Positions 27,112-37,598 of a DNA stretch of 64,000 nt are shown piece after piece. Origin of the DNA: Ascidia mentula (Eukaryota > Chordata > Ascidiacea > Phlebobranchia > Ascidiidae); contig OX387201.1 in the NCBI GenBank assembly GCA_947561715.1, positions 8,880,001-8,944,000 of the forward strand, read 5' to 3'. The position numbers were made by a program, and so were the translations under genes. The notes under the pieces were generated by a model, which was not told the DNA's origin, did not search any database, and was given only the letters and a program-made list of their open reading frames with translations. How positions within the stretch are numbered: position 1 is the stretch's first letter; each line of letters opens with the position of its first letter.

Positions 27112-28789
27112 ATGGTGAAAGGCTGGAAAAGATTTGTGCTGTGTTGTATTTTCTGTGCAGGTTCTTATTTGCTGTACAAACAATCAAGTTTCGCCCTCAC
27201 ACCGGTACGTGTTACGTTAAAAACAAGGTGAATGTAGTGACAGGTTGTGACATTTTTAGCATGTCAAGAAAACAAACAAACCGATTGAACTGCAACCTGT
27301 GGACAATGCAAGAACACAAATTATCTCCAATTGTATCAAGCCTTCAAAAGCGCGAACCTACGTTATTTGTAAAAAATTGCCTTATATCAACGCAACCAAT
27401 AAAAAACTAATAAGAGGTAGGTTATGTGGTAGAAAAATTATAAAAAAGTGGCGTTGTTCATAGTTTTTGCAAACCTTTGTGGCACTGGCAAATGGCTCAG
27501 TTTATTGATTAGCTGGTATTCACATTTTATATCTTTTTTATGAATCTTATAGATCAGAATGCTTGTCGCGGATGTGTTGTACCGAACGTAGTGCACTACG
27601 TTTGGTTCGGGAATCGAACATTATTGTACTATCATTACCTTTCTGTTCGTTCGGTCGCCGTACACCAGGTGGGCCCGTTGAAAGCTGACATGTTATATTT
27701 CACATGCACTTAACGTTTTCGGTTTATACCTGTTAAATTTCAGAAACCCGATAGAATTGTGTTTTATATCAACAAAAACCGTCCACAAGGAAGTCTTTGG
27801 AACAAATTGCTGGCAGAAATTTCGAACCTAGTTGTGGTGCATATGGAAGCACCAACTCACGTTTTTGGACATGCAATTGAAAACGTCTTGCATCAAACAG
27901 ACGTAGCTAGGTAACGGGTCCCGAATTTACACCTACTGAAAAGCTCATCATGAATAATCGAATAAGGTAATGTGATTTTTAGTGTCTTGTTTTTTAGAAA
28001 CGAAATTCTTCTTAAATATGGTGGAATTTATTTTGATTCTGACGTAATTGTTCTTAAATCATTGGACCCTCTCAGACAATATTCGTTCACAATGGGAAGA
28101 TCAACAAAATTATCACTTAGTAAGTTAGCTACATTTACGTATTAAGATTCAAATATAGTATAGATAAATGCTTTTTGGTTTCAGGTAACGGAGCAATGTT
28201 GTCAGAACCAAACGCACCGTTTTTACAAGCAGTTATGGAAGAATACAAACTCTTTCGAAAGGTGTGTCTTTATTAAAAATTATCTTTAAACTATAGATGT
28301 TAAATCACTTCGCTAAATCTATGACATTTATAAGGATCAAGCAAGAGGAACAAATACAGCTCGCTTTAGCTGCAGACTTCCAATGCAGATGTGGAAAACC
28401 AGAAAAGACCTCACCATACACGTGGAGAACACATCAATGCAACGTCCCAACCCGTGGCACGATGGTCGAGCTTGTATATCGCACGACTCCTACGATATAA
28501 GCGAGAACTACATGCTACACATACACCCACAAAAAAGCTCGGTTCGTGATCCAAAAGTAAAAACTTTTCTCCAATGTTTCATCTTGGGTTTTTGAAATAT
28601 CACCTTAACGATTATTTTTTTATGATACAGGTTCTGGAGTACGGTGTTGATGAGCTCCGCGTTTCCGACACAACGTATGGGGCAGCTGCCAGGGGCGCCC
28701 TGTTCGGAACTCAGGACTTGGTATTTGTTGAGGGAGAAGTGCCTAAGGAACGGAAAAAGCCGAAACCAATACTACCTATCGATGACTGA
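27112..28789 (+). CDS. Type II membrane glycosyltransferase with DXD motif (Gly_transf_sug-like)
   Basis: Eight exons: 27112-27204, 27260-27416, 27553-27668, 27744-27910, 27998-28119, 28185-28261, 28335-28556, 28631-28789, giving 370 residues. A short basic N-tail and a hydrophobic segment (about residues 7-25) suggest a Golgi type II membrane anchor, followed by a stem with an NAT glycosylation site. The catalytic region opens with VPNVVHYVWFG, characteristic of the sugar-binding DXD glycosyltransferases, and includes NEILLKYGGIYFDSDV with the DSD metal/nucleotide-sugar motif at 191-193. The family includes alpha-1,4-galactosyl/GlcNAc transferases and yeast Och1-like enzymes; donor and acceptor sugars cannot be told from sequence. 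The C-terminus is basic and proline-rich (KERKKPKPILP). All introns are GT-AG with consistent phase. Which specific orthologue this is remains unknown. Confidence 0.9.
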
Positions 28790-31021
28790 ACATACAGACA
28801 GTTAATATCAAATGTTTCGTATTGATGTTTAGGGTGGACTGGGAAATTAGCGTAACATATAGGAGGGACAGGTCCATTTTTCCCTCGCACTTATCTAAGT
28901 TAAAGATTCGCATGTTTCGGTTTCAAAGTAGTAATCCCGGTCGGTTTCTATAAAGCGGTGTTACAAACCAAAAACTTTTGCCTTCGTGAAAACAAATATT
29001 TTGGCCCCACAAAAATTCCAGACTATAGCCACGCCATTATAGTCTGGGACAAATTTAGGATACATCGTTGGAATCTTGAAGGAAAATTTTGTTCCTGTAC
29101 ACAAAGCATGCCAGGGAGCTGTTGACTTTGTATTTGTCTTACTTATTTTGCAAACAACTTTGCATTTCAAAAGTACGGTATTGTTGGACACACGGCACAT
29201 CATGTACCATTTTGTCTTTCGTTGTGTTAATTACATGGATGCAAGGTTACAGCGATTTGTATTGAATTTTTTAATATAGGCCAGATAGAAGTTGTGGCAG
29301 TTGCCCTTTTTCCTACGGTAATAACGTACACCAAACAGTGAAAAGCAGTTGCACACCAACCGTAATATTTGTTTTAAGTAAAGACGTAATTAAGGTTTTG
29401 TGGTCAAGACATTTCTATGTTTGTTTCTCTCCAGCCTCCATTAGCGTCGCGTCGTATTTGTCCTTAAACATCAATGGAAAAATACACATTTATTCTTCTT
29501 GAAATTAACCAGGGCAGCACTTCCAATGAGAACTTTTATTTGGTTTTGAACGCCGCACACTCGCAAATAGACGATATGGGACAAAAAGTAAAATGAGTAA
29601 GAAACCATTGTGTTAATTAACAAACTTGAAAGAATAAAATTGAAGAAATCCTACGTTTCTGTAATTGAAATGTCAAGTGATCGCAATTCACATGTTTACA
29701 ACGACAGACGCTGGGTTGTTTTATGCTTGCTGTTGCTGTAAATTACAGCTGTTAAGTGTGTAACTATAATTATGACGCGTTTTACGTGGACCAGTTGGGC
29801 AGAGAGGTAAGCAGACATAGCAAAAAGGACACACATGGTTACCACAAATAAACAAGGTAAAGTCTAAACACACCTACACATGCATGGATTTTCTTTAATT
29901 AGACAAATGGTTCTTAGGAATAATCTTATAGAGTTGTAAAGTACATCGTGTGGGTGTGACATGTACAAACATATGTGCATTTTTGCCGGCAAAGTGAAAC
30001 TATTCAAAAGAACACTGCACAATTCCCTCAATGGGATACAAAGCTGTCGGAGGGTAGAATGGGAAATATAAACAGAAAGCAAGGTTTCCGCGGAACCTCC
30101 CTTTTCGGTGTATTTTGTTAGCAATACACCTTGTAAGCACTGCACTTAGCACCAAGCAAACCAGAGTACTTTCGAGCGCAAATCTTGCTACCACAACTAC
30201 CATTTGCTACTACGAGAAGGGCACACGTAGAACAAAAAATTAAATAAGTCTTTCCACGTCGACATGAGACAAATGTAAATAGTATCGAGGCCCCAAACAT
30301 TTTAAAACTGCGCGAATTCGTTTTACTGTTGTGGTATGTTTGTTGGTAGGCATGTAACCAGGGATTGAAAACCTCAATATACAGTATGAACCAGAGGAGA
30401 GCTTGTCAAACAACTGCCGCCTTTGGGTAAACGCAGATACGTGATGGCATTAGCGCTGAAAAAATTCAATTTACAACCCCTTCAATCCACAACGACAGGA
30501 ATATAGCGTCCCAGGATACACGATGGAACGACCTCAGTAGTAAAAACATGTAAAATCCATCTTGCAAATCGCTCAGAACATACAGTTGCAATCCGTGGAA
30601 CATACAATAAAAATGTAGTTATAGGAACATACATAATCTTAGCAACGCTCTCTCTGCCACAACCAGACAGGGTTGATGGCGACAATGGAAAATACCTAGA
30701 CCAGACTACTGGGATACATTGCACGCAGAGCATATTTGACAAACCACGGGTGATATAAACTGAAGATGGTGAAATCGCGGTGAAAAGTCGCCTCCGTGAC
30801 AGACAGAACGGACAGTGTGAAGCTATATTGGATGCTGCGTACAGTCACCCGCGTGTTTGTACACAGTGAGAGCAGCGGAGAGTCAGGAATAACGAACGAC
30901 ATCACGCAAACGGAAAGTACTAAAAGCTACTGCTGTACTAGCGGTATCACACTGCACAGAGGTAAAGCGCCACCAGCTTGCCTCGTGGGTACAGGAAAAA
31001 CACAAATATAACACAGCGCTA
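28790..31021. other. Intergenic, 2.2 kb, nothing identified
   Basis: This lies between the 3' ends of the glycosyltransferase gene (plus) and the Q/A/P-rich gene (minus). Several overlapping frames of 60-93 codons occur between 29860 and 31010 on both strands, but none has a domain, a signal peptide or convincing splice partners. It should hold the 3' untranslated regions of both neighbours. Confidence 0.5.
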
Positions 31022-33803
31022 CTATTGATAGTAATAGTATAGGGGACCTGATGCTGGGGCTGTGCCAGGAGCAGGGGGGACTCCCGGTACTGCACCGGCC
31101 GGGTAAGTCCCGAGGTTACTTAGCGACTGCGCCCCTGGCACGGTCGGTTGACTTCTGGCGTAAACAGGTTGAAGCGAAGCAGACGCCTGGGCGTGAAGAG
31201 CAGCCGCGTAGTACTGCTGTTGTTGCGGCGAGTTCATGACGAACTGCAAGCCGGGCACGCTGGTCTATAGCAATAGAAATCGATTATCGTGTAAGCACTG
31301 CAATGCATTATTGCAATTGCACTCGGTGATTAACTTCCTTTTTCCAACGGTAACCAGGCGAATACTTTATTGGTTTGTTGTCCAAACGTTATTTACATAG
31401 TATATTGAATTAAGAATAAGTTTAGTGCCTGATTGTTTTACATTGCAGGTATCATAGCTTTGGACCTAATCACATCACCACATGACTAAAATTTCAACAA
31501 ATACCCCATACAATTTTGTTTATTATTACCAATACCAACCTTGGTATTTGCAGCTGCTGCAGGTGGCTGTGCGTAATACTGGACTTGTTGCTGTGGTTGG
31601 TAGTTAACCAGGTAGGTTTTGCCAGTGTGGTCAGTCACCAAAGTAGGTTGGACTAAACCACTGGCCCCTCCAGCAGAGGGGACCATATATGGAGATGGAG
31701 AACCACCCACACCAGGGTAGTACTGTGGCAGAACCATCACCTTTGAGGCCTGTGCAGCAGGTTGTAATGCTTGGTTGGCGAACATGTACTGGGGTACGGC
31801 TTGGGGTAACTACACACAAAACAATGCAACATGTGTTTGCTTTTGGCCATTTATTTGCTGAGTAAATTTGCTTTATCCAATAAAAAACCATTAATGCATT
31901 CTGGAACTACAATGGCAAATATTTATTACAATTGCCTGAAAGACGGCAAAACCCATTAAAGGTAATACTATCATCAGACCTACAATTCACAAGAACAAAT
32001 GATATACTAAAATGCATGTACTAAATATACATCAGGCATGGTTGACTTCCAATATAGGGGACTGTATTGTGGGAAATTACACAATGGACCCAAACATGTA
32101 ACTTTTTCACAAAAAAATTATATACCTGTCCTGGTTGTGTTCCTGCAGCTTGCTGAATGTAAGCTCCAGCATAAACACCTACCCCTCCCATAAGGCCAGC
32201 AGGTGCGGTAGCTTGCATTGCAACCTGTGCTGGCTGAAAGCAGATTATTACAAATAAAATTCCAGCAAATCACATAAATTTATGCAGGCCTAGTTAGAGT
32301 TATAGTCATAATGCAAAAGGTAACATCTTTGTGTTCAGATAGTTAAACTGATTTTTGTCACGTCAACATCCATAAATGTGAGTTTACATAACATAAGTGT
32401 TTATCATAACAAATAATAACATATTCTGCACATCCTTTTTGGCTACAATGCCTGAAAACTTTAATGATCTGGATACAATCTACAAATAAGGACCTGTACA
32501 GTGGAAAGCATGGATCACTTCTGAGCTGCACATTCTAATGTGTGTCAGTGTAAACACTTACCACAGTATTAACTGCGGACGGCAGTATTTTAGCAGTTGT
32601 TGGAGATGAGACGATTGATGTTTCAGTGGTTTCACCTGCATCAACCTCGTCCACAGCAGGATCTTGTTCAAAACAAAAGGTTACAACAGGAAACAGCTCG
32701 AGAAATGTATTTACAACATACCAGATTTGCTTGGATTTTGTGGCTTTTGAACAGCATTTTCCGCATGTTCAGTTTCTGCAACTGGTTTTGAATCAGCACA
32801 TTCACTTTCAGGTTGCTGTACTGTCATAACTGCTGGAGGGGGCGGGGGTGGCACAACATGCAAACCCCCTAAAAAACACACAAGAAATGAATCAAGTTTT
32901 ATTGAGACATTGTTGTATTGTTATGCATACTAATAAATAAACCATATCAGTTTTGTAACACTAAACCGCACTTTTCAACAGTATTATGCATATATATACA
33001 TACTAGATTGGAAAGTTTGTTATTTGCGCAGGGGATTTTTTTTCATTGATTGTTAATTGTGCAGACGATCGCAACATTTTTTGTATGTTAATGCTAACTT
33101 CTATTGCGCGGATTATTGGTAAATTTTCGCAAAAATGTGCAGTATGCAGAGGATAAATCCGAACGTGACATTTTTTTTTCAATCTGGTATAAATACGTAT
33201 AAAGGTATTCCACAAAATACCATTGTAAGTTGGAATCATGGGCTTTGTGATCCTAGGTTTGATTGGGAATATTTACATGGCCAGTTTTCTGATAAGTGAT
33301 GAACCATTTCTGCAACGCCCATTATTCCGACTTAAAGCTATGCTAAAGATGTCCACAATGGCTTTCTGGAAGATACCAATTTATAATTAAACGAATTTGG
33401 AATACAAATAATGGGATTGGAAATGTATGGTGGAAGTTAAAAAAGTTATGGATATTATGTATTTACAATACATAGGGCATGATTAAAATTAAAAAGACAA
33501 CATTTTGACCGTAATTGTGTTACTCGATTATGTTACGACTGAAAAACATTGTAATATTTTTATGACAGATACAGAAACATTCAACAGTGCTAAGTCAAAG
33601 TTTTGGACATAAATCAGACAACATACACACCTCTCAATGACATAAAACTATCATAAAAAGTGGCATAATGTTTTTTGTAAGGTTTAAATTAGCATGCTAC
33701 CTGCCAATGCTGCATTTTGTAGAAGGCGTGCTTGACCATATTGAGCTGGTAGATCCTGCATTCCAGCAGACACAGAAACTTGGTAGTATTGCTGGGGATT
33801 CAT
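31022..33803 (-). CDS. Unrecognised Q/A/P/Y-rich, probably disordered protein
   Basis: Six exons: 33701-33803, 32722-32868, 32562-32662, 32126-32233, 31540-31809, 31022-31264, giving 323 residues. An in-frame TAA precedes the ATG in the same exon region, which supports the start. Composition is striking: MNPQQYYQV at the start, a PPPPPP run near residue 41, an acidic stretch around 50-100, then Ala/Gln/Gly/Pro-rich sequence with many YY pairs (PQQQVQYYAQPP, SPQQQQYYAAA) ending in GPLYYYYQ. There is no globular domain, signal peptide, membrane segment or cysteine pattern. Such sequence is typical of prion-like, RNA-granule-associated or transcriptional proteins, but I do not recognise a family. 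All introns fit GT-AG and phase, so the gene is very likely real even though the function is unknown. Confidence 0.82.
33003..33187. mobile_element. Short TA-flanked inverted-repeat element (MITE)
   Basis: The left end is CTAGATTGGAAAG and the right end TTTCAATCTGG, which are imperfect inverted copies, with TA on both sides. This is the pattern of a Tc1/mariner-like MITE of about 185 bp. It sits in the first coding intron of the Q/A/P-rich gene. The left part recurs in RUVBL1 intron 1 at 21315. Confidence 0.55.
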
Positions 33804-34909
33804 TTTTTGACTTGTTAAATAGGCATTGGAACAATGTATGCTGGGTACACTTACTTCTTTAGTTTAAACTTTAAATGCAAACCGGGTTTCTGGAAAAATT
33901 GATTATAACTGATCATTCATAACATTGATTTTTTGCATAAATATGAAACTGTGACAACACGATAAAAAAACTATGATAGCAATTAAAATGCGTACATTAA
34001 TTGTTGTGGATTGAATTTGAACCGTATAATGCATGTGTTTTTGATGAATACATGCGCAACACGTTATCATCATTCATTACATTACTGCAGATAACAACTG
34101 AAAATATTATTACTGTGCGAATGACATGTTGTTTATTTACTACGGCATAAACAGACAAAGGTAACTAAAAACAACAACTTGCTTTCTTGCGCGTGCAGTT
34201 TAAGTGAACAAAACCTGTATCCTGAACCAGCAGTGCGTGCGTACTGCGTGGAGTTATAGCTTGCAAACGAAACAAAAACTATTACGCTTTCAACATGGCG
34301 CAAACAAGAACATATTTTGAATATAACCTCGGTAAAATATTTCATGGTGTCTAAAATTTTTGCGTTCAAATCTGCGACAGGGAAATTTGGAAAAAGGTGC
34401 CATCTTTTTTAAAATATGGCATCTTTTGTAGCCGATGAATTAATGTTACATTTTGCAGTTGCAACGCCAAGGACCCGCAAAATATTATCAGCACAACCAT
34501 AGGCGTTGATTTTTTAACGTTTTGTAAAACATTAAGGGTGACCTTTCCAGGTTTTAGAAACACGCAAAAAACATTTCATTAGTCGTATCGCCGTAAACAT
34601 AGGCAAACTACGCAAATTCCCGTTTCGCGTCACTTTGTTTTTACACCGAACCATGTTGTTGTAGCACTATGTTTTAAACACTTTAATTACGGACCACCTT
34701 TACCGAAAGCGGCACATTTTTGTTTCACTCGTATTTTGCAGATTTAGTATTTGTGACATGACAAACAAATCTATTACACAACAATGCTAATTCTTACCAT
34801 TATGCTGTAACAACTGCTGCGCTTTGTAACAATCCACGAGACACTTGTGTTGTCATGATTGTGACTGTGATAATACAGGTCTTCTGAAACTACCTTACCG
34901 CGTGACAAA

Positions 34910-34987
34910 GGGGTGACAATACACACGTTGTCACCCCTATTTGTTTGCGAGGGGTGACATGTCAATCCATGTCAATCCAGTCACCCC
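34910..34987. promoter_or_regulatory. Cluster of four alternating GGGGTGAC / GTCACCCC motifs
   Basis: Exact 8-mers occur at 34910-34917 (GGGGTGAC), 34930-34937 (GTCACCCC), 34951-34958 (GGGGTGAC) and 34980-34987 (GTCACCCC), spaced 20-29 bases apart in alternating orientation. Between the last two lies a tandem pair of ATGTCAATCC (34959-34978). This spacing suggests a composite protein-binding site or a small palindromic repeat; no known factor is assigned. Confidence 0.4.
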
Positions 34988-35757
34988 TTATTCGACGCCT
35001 GTGAGCGCAACCACAGAATAGTTTAAAAGTTAATTGTCGCTTTTGTCGAATCAATGAATTATTTGAAAGAAACGCCCATAGCTCATCGTTTGCCTCTCAG
35101 GAAGGGTTTATGATTATGCATGTGCTTTAAACTCCAGGGCGCCGTTTCTGTGGAAACATGACCTCACAGTCGTCTATTATTATGACACAGATGACTGAAT
35201 AGTCTCATTATTATGTACTTGGTTTTAAAGGGAAATGTGTTATTTTGATGTTAGGTCATTTTGTTTCAACAAAAAGTATGGTAAAAGAAAAGTTTGTAAA
35301 ATTGTGTTTTTTTAAGGCAGAGGGCGAAAATAAGCATGTTCCGTATTTATTTTTCTTGGGGTTTATGAGGCGAATAATTAGATATTGCATGTTCAATAAT
35401 AATCAGGCAAAACAAAAAATTCTTTATTTTCGGATCTCCGCCACTGTTTGACACCATAATGTAAAGCTTTCCAAAAGTCCTGATTTTTCCGGGACCGGAT
35501 TAATTAAACGTCTTCTCTGACCCTGGTTAAATAACATGCATGTCAACTTAACTTGCTTGGAAACCAAGTTGGATCAAGGCCACCTTTTCATAACGTATTG
35601 GAAGTGAAAAATCACGCTTTAGGCGAGATTTAAAATGGCAACCTTGGGCCTGCCGGGTAGGCTGTAGGGCCTGGTCGTCGCAAAGACTGCACATTCATCT
35701 AAAAATAGATACAAGTTTGGCACGCTAGTTCATAATGCATAAACCTGTGCTGTAGTA

Positions 35758-35765
35758 GCGTAGAC
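35758..35765. repeat. Left target-site duplication of the hAT element
   Basis: GCGTAGAC is repeated exactly at 36101-36108, bracketing the element at 35766-36100. Eight bases is the standard hAT duplication length. Confidence 0.9.
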
Positions 35766-36100
35766 CAGTGATTTTCAACCGGTGTTCCGCGGAACACCAG
35801 TGCTCCGTGAAAGATCATCAGGTGTTCCGCAAAAAAAATTATGAGTTTGACTGATGTTCCGTGGAACACGGGTCGAAAATCACTTTTTTATTAAAATAAT
35901 CACCCACTTTCACCAGTTTGAATGTTCCATTGTTGTGAAACAATAAGATTCGTTTTGTAATAATAAGAATGTAATTGCGCGAGCCTGTTGCTGCGTTGCT
36001 GGTTCAGTAAAGTGCCTCAGTACTTCCAACAATTTAGTGTCCTGCAAGATTATTTTGATAAAAATACTGTTCCGTGGCTCAGAAAGGTTGAAAAATACTG
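35766..36100. mobile_element. Non-autonomous hAT element, 335 bp
   Basis: It begins CAGTGATTTTCAACC and ends with the inverted form GGTTGAAAAATACTG, matching the hAT end consensus CAGTGGTTCTCAACC. Perfect 8-bp target duplications (GCGTAGAC) flank it. Internally there are several GTTCCGYGGAACAC-like palindromic repeats near the left end. It is too short to encode a transposase, so it must depend on an element elsewhere. Confidence 0.88.
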
Positions 36101-36108
36101 GCGTAGAC

Positions 36109-36930
36109 TATAAAGTTTTCCCTTGTTTGAGACTTGTTGCGTCAGGGAGAAAGGTGTCGGGAATAATAAATTTCCCTTTGAATTTTCAAAAACTATGTAG
36201 TCCTATCATACAATGGGGCATCGAAAAGCAGTGGTTACCAAAAAACAGCCAACATATTTTTGTGTGCGCGTCATACTCGCAAACACGTGCGCACACGAAA
36301 TCATTCAGGTTTTACATGAAATTGTCACGCACGCTGTGGGTTTAAAAGTTTGTCTACTCCCTGCCCCAGACAGTTGCATAAAATAGTGGAATATAAACAT
36401 TCGTTTTATTCCCGCTGCTTAACCCAGTTTATATACGAAAAAGGCTAACTTCTTTACAAGCATCAAATAACTCAGTAAATAAAACCAGTAAATCGACCTG
36501 TACTAAATGCAGATTCGATTTTCAATTTGATCGGTCCACATATTTTCTTTGAAAGTAGGCTATATGCGCAAGCTGTTTGTCAGTACCGAGCATTTACACA
36601 CATATAAAAAAGAATATAATGTTTATTGCTTAGTATTTAGGAACCCCCTTGATTATCCTTAAACAACTAAATTGGCAGCATTTGTTCCCCAGCTGCTTGA
36701 TAACTTTAAATAGTTTTTTCACTGGTCAGTTATAATTAATCATACACAATACAAAAGCAATCCAACAGTTAATTCAGGGGTATTCTTTATTTATAAAACT
36801 TTCGAAAAAATATATTTATAACGATTTGTAACGACAACTGTATATCAAAAAGTAAAAAAAAGTAAGCACAGGAGAACGGAAAAACACACGGTAGTCTTAT
36901 CACAAAATAACAACAGGCATCGTCGACTCT
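36109..36930. other. Intergenic: 3' flank of the small secreted protein gene
   Basis: No exon is seen. A likely AATAAA polyadenylation signal for the minus-strand gene lies near 36786-36792, about 140 bases past its stop codon. Confidence 0.5.
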
Positions 36931-37470
36931 TTATCCAAATGAGACTCTCTGATTCGCACATTTGAAGACTACCGAGCAGATGAAGCATATGACATCTGCA
37001 AAAAGTAGTATTTCCGTTTAATACTTCGTCCTTTACTATTGCCCAAACCACGCAACAGCAAAATACTTACGATTTACGCGACCTTTTGAAGCGTCGCAAG
37101 GGTTAACTCGGTGTGTAAAGGGATTGATCGTGCAGGAACTTGTGCAGTCAAATACGAATGTTAGAGGTTTTGATGCTGTTTTGGTTACAACAGATGTAGG
37201 TTGAGATGCAGTTCCAGTCGTACCAGCGGTCGCGTCAACGGCCATTTTGGCGTTTCTCCTCAACAAAACGTGAGATTCAGCTGAACCACAAAGTAACAAT
37301 TGTTATTGTATCGGAAGAAACTGAACTACTTGTCATGCGAAACATTGCAATAGCTAGACGTAAAAGTAAAAAAAAACCTTTTAACCCAAGTACAAAAACA
37401 AAAATATACCTTGTGGCATAAAGCAACATGTCAGAGCCAACAAAAGTGCTGCGGTGGTAAAGAAATTCAT
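36931..37470 (-). CDS. Small secreted protein, orphan
   Basis: Three exons: 37410-37470, 37071-37280, 36931-36995, giving 111 residues. Exon 1 encodes a strong signal peptide (MNFFTTAALLLALTCC, probable cleavage near PQA-ES). The mature chain has a dibasic-type site (LLRR), a Thr/Ser/Ala-rich stretch around residues 36-60 that could be O-glycosylated, and cysteines in the second half (DCTSSC, NPC, ICFIC, FKC). The C-terminal segment VICFICSVVF is hydrophobic and could instead be a short membrane segment. No family is recognised. A TATA box stands 121 bases upstream of the ATG, which suggests a strongly regulated or tissue-specific gene. The exon phases agree and all introns are GT-AG. It could be a secreted peptide precursor, but that is inference. 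Confidence 0.72.
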
Positions 37471-37590
37471 CTTGCTTTTTCTGAAGTAAATATAATATCT
37501 TCTTTTACAACAAGTCGCTGCTCGTCTTTTTCGATTTGTTTGGTTCGGGTTCTTGCTTTGATTCTGACTTGAATCGACCGAGCGACCCCC

Positions 37591-37598
37591 CTTTTATA
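37591..37598 (-). promoter_or_regulatory. TATA box of the small secreted protein gene
   Basis: TATAAAAG on the minus strand, 121 bases upstream of the start codon at 37470, followed by a G-rich stretch. Transcription would be expected to start about 30 bases downstream, near 37562. It is the clearest core promoter motif in the window. Confidence 0.65.

Larger units (their letters stand above)
33804..35765. other. Intergenic: upstream of the Q/A/P-rich gene
   Basis: No exon is supported. It probably contains the promoter and any 5' non-coding exons of the minus-strand gene that starts at 33803. The cluster of GGGGTGAC motifs at 34910-34987 is listed separately. Confidence 0.5.
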
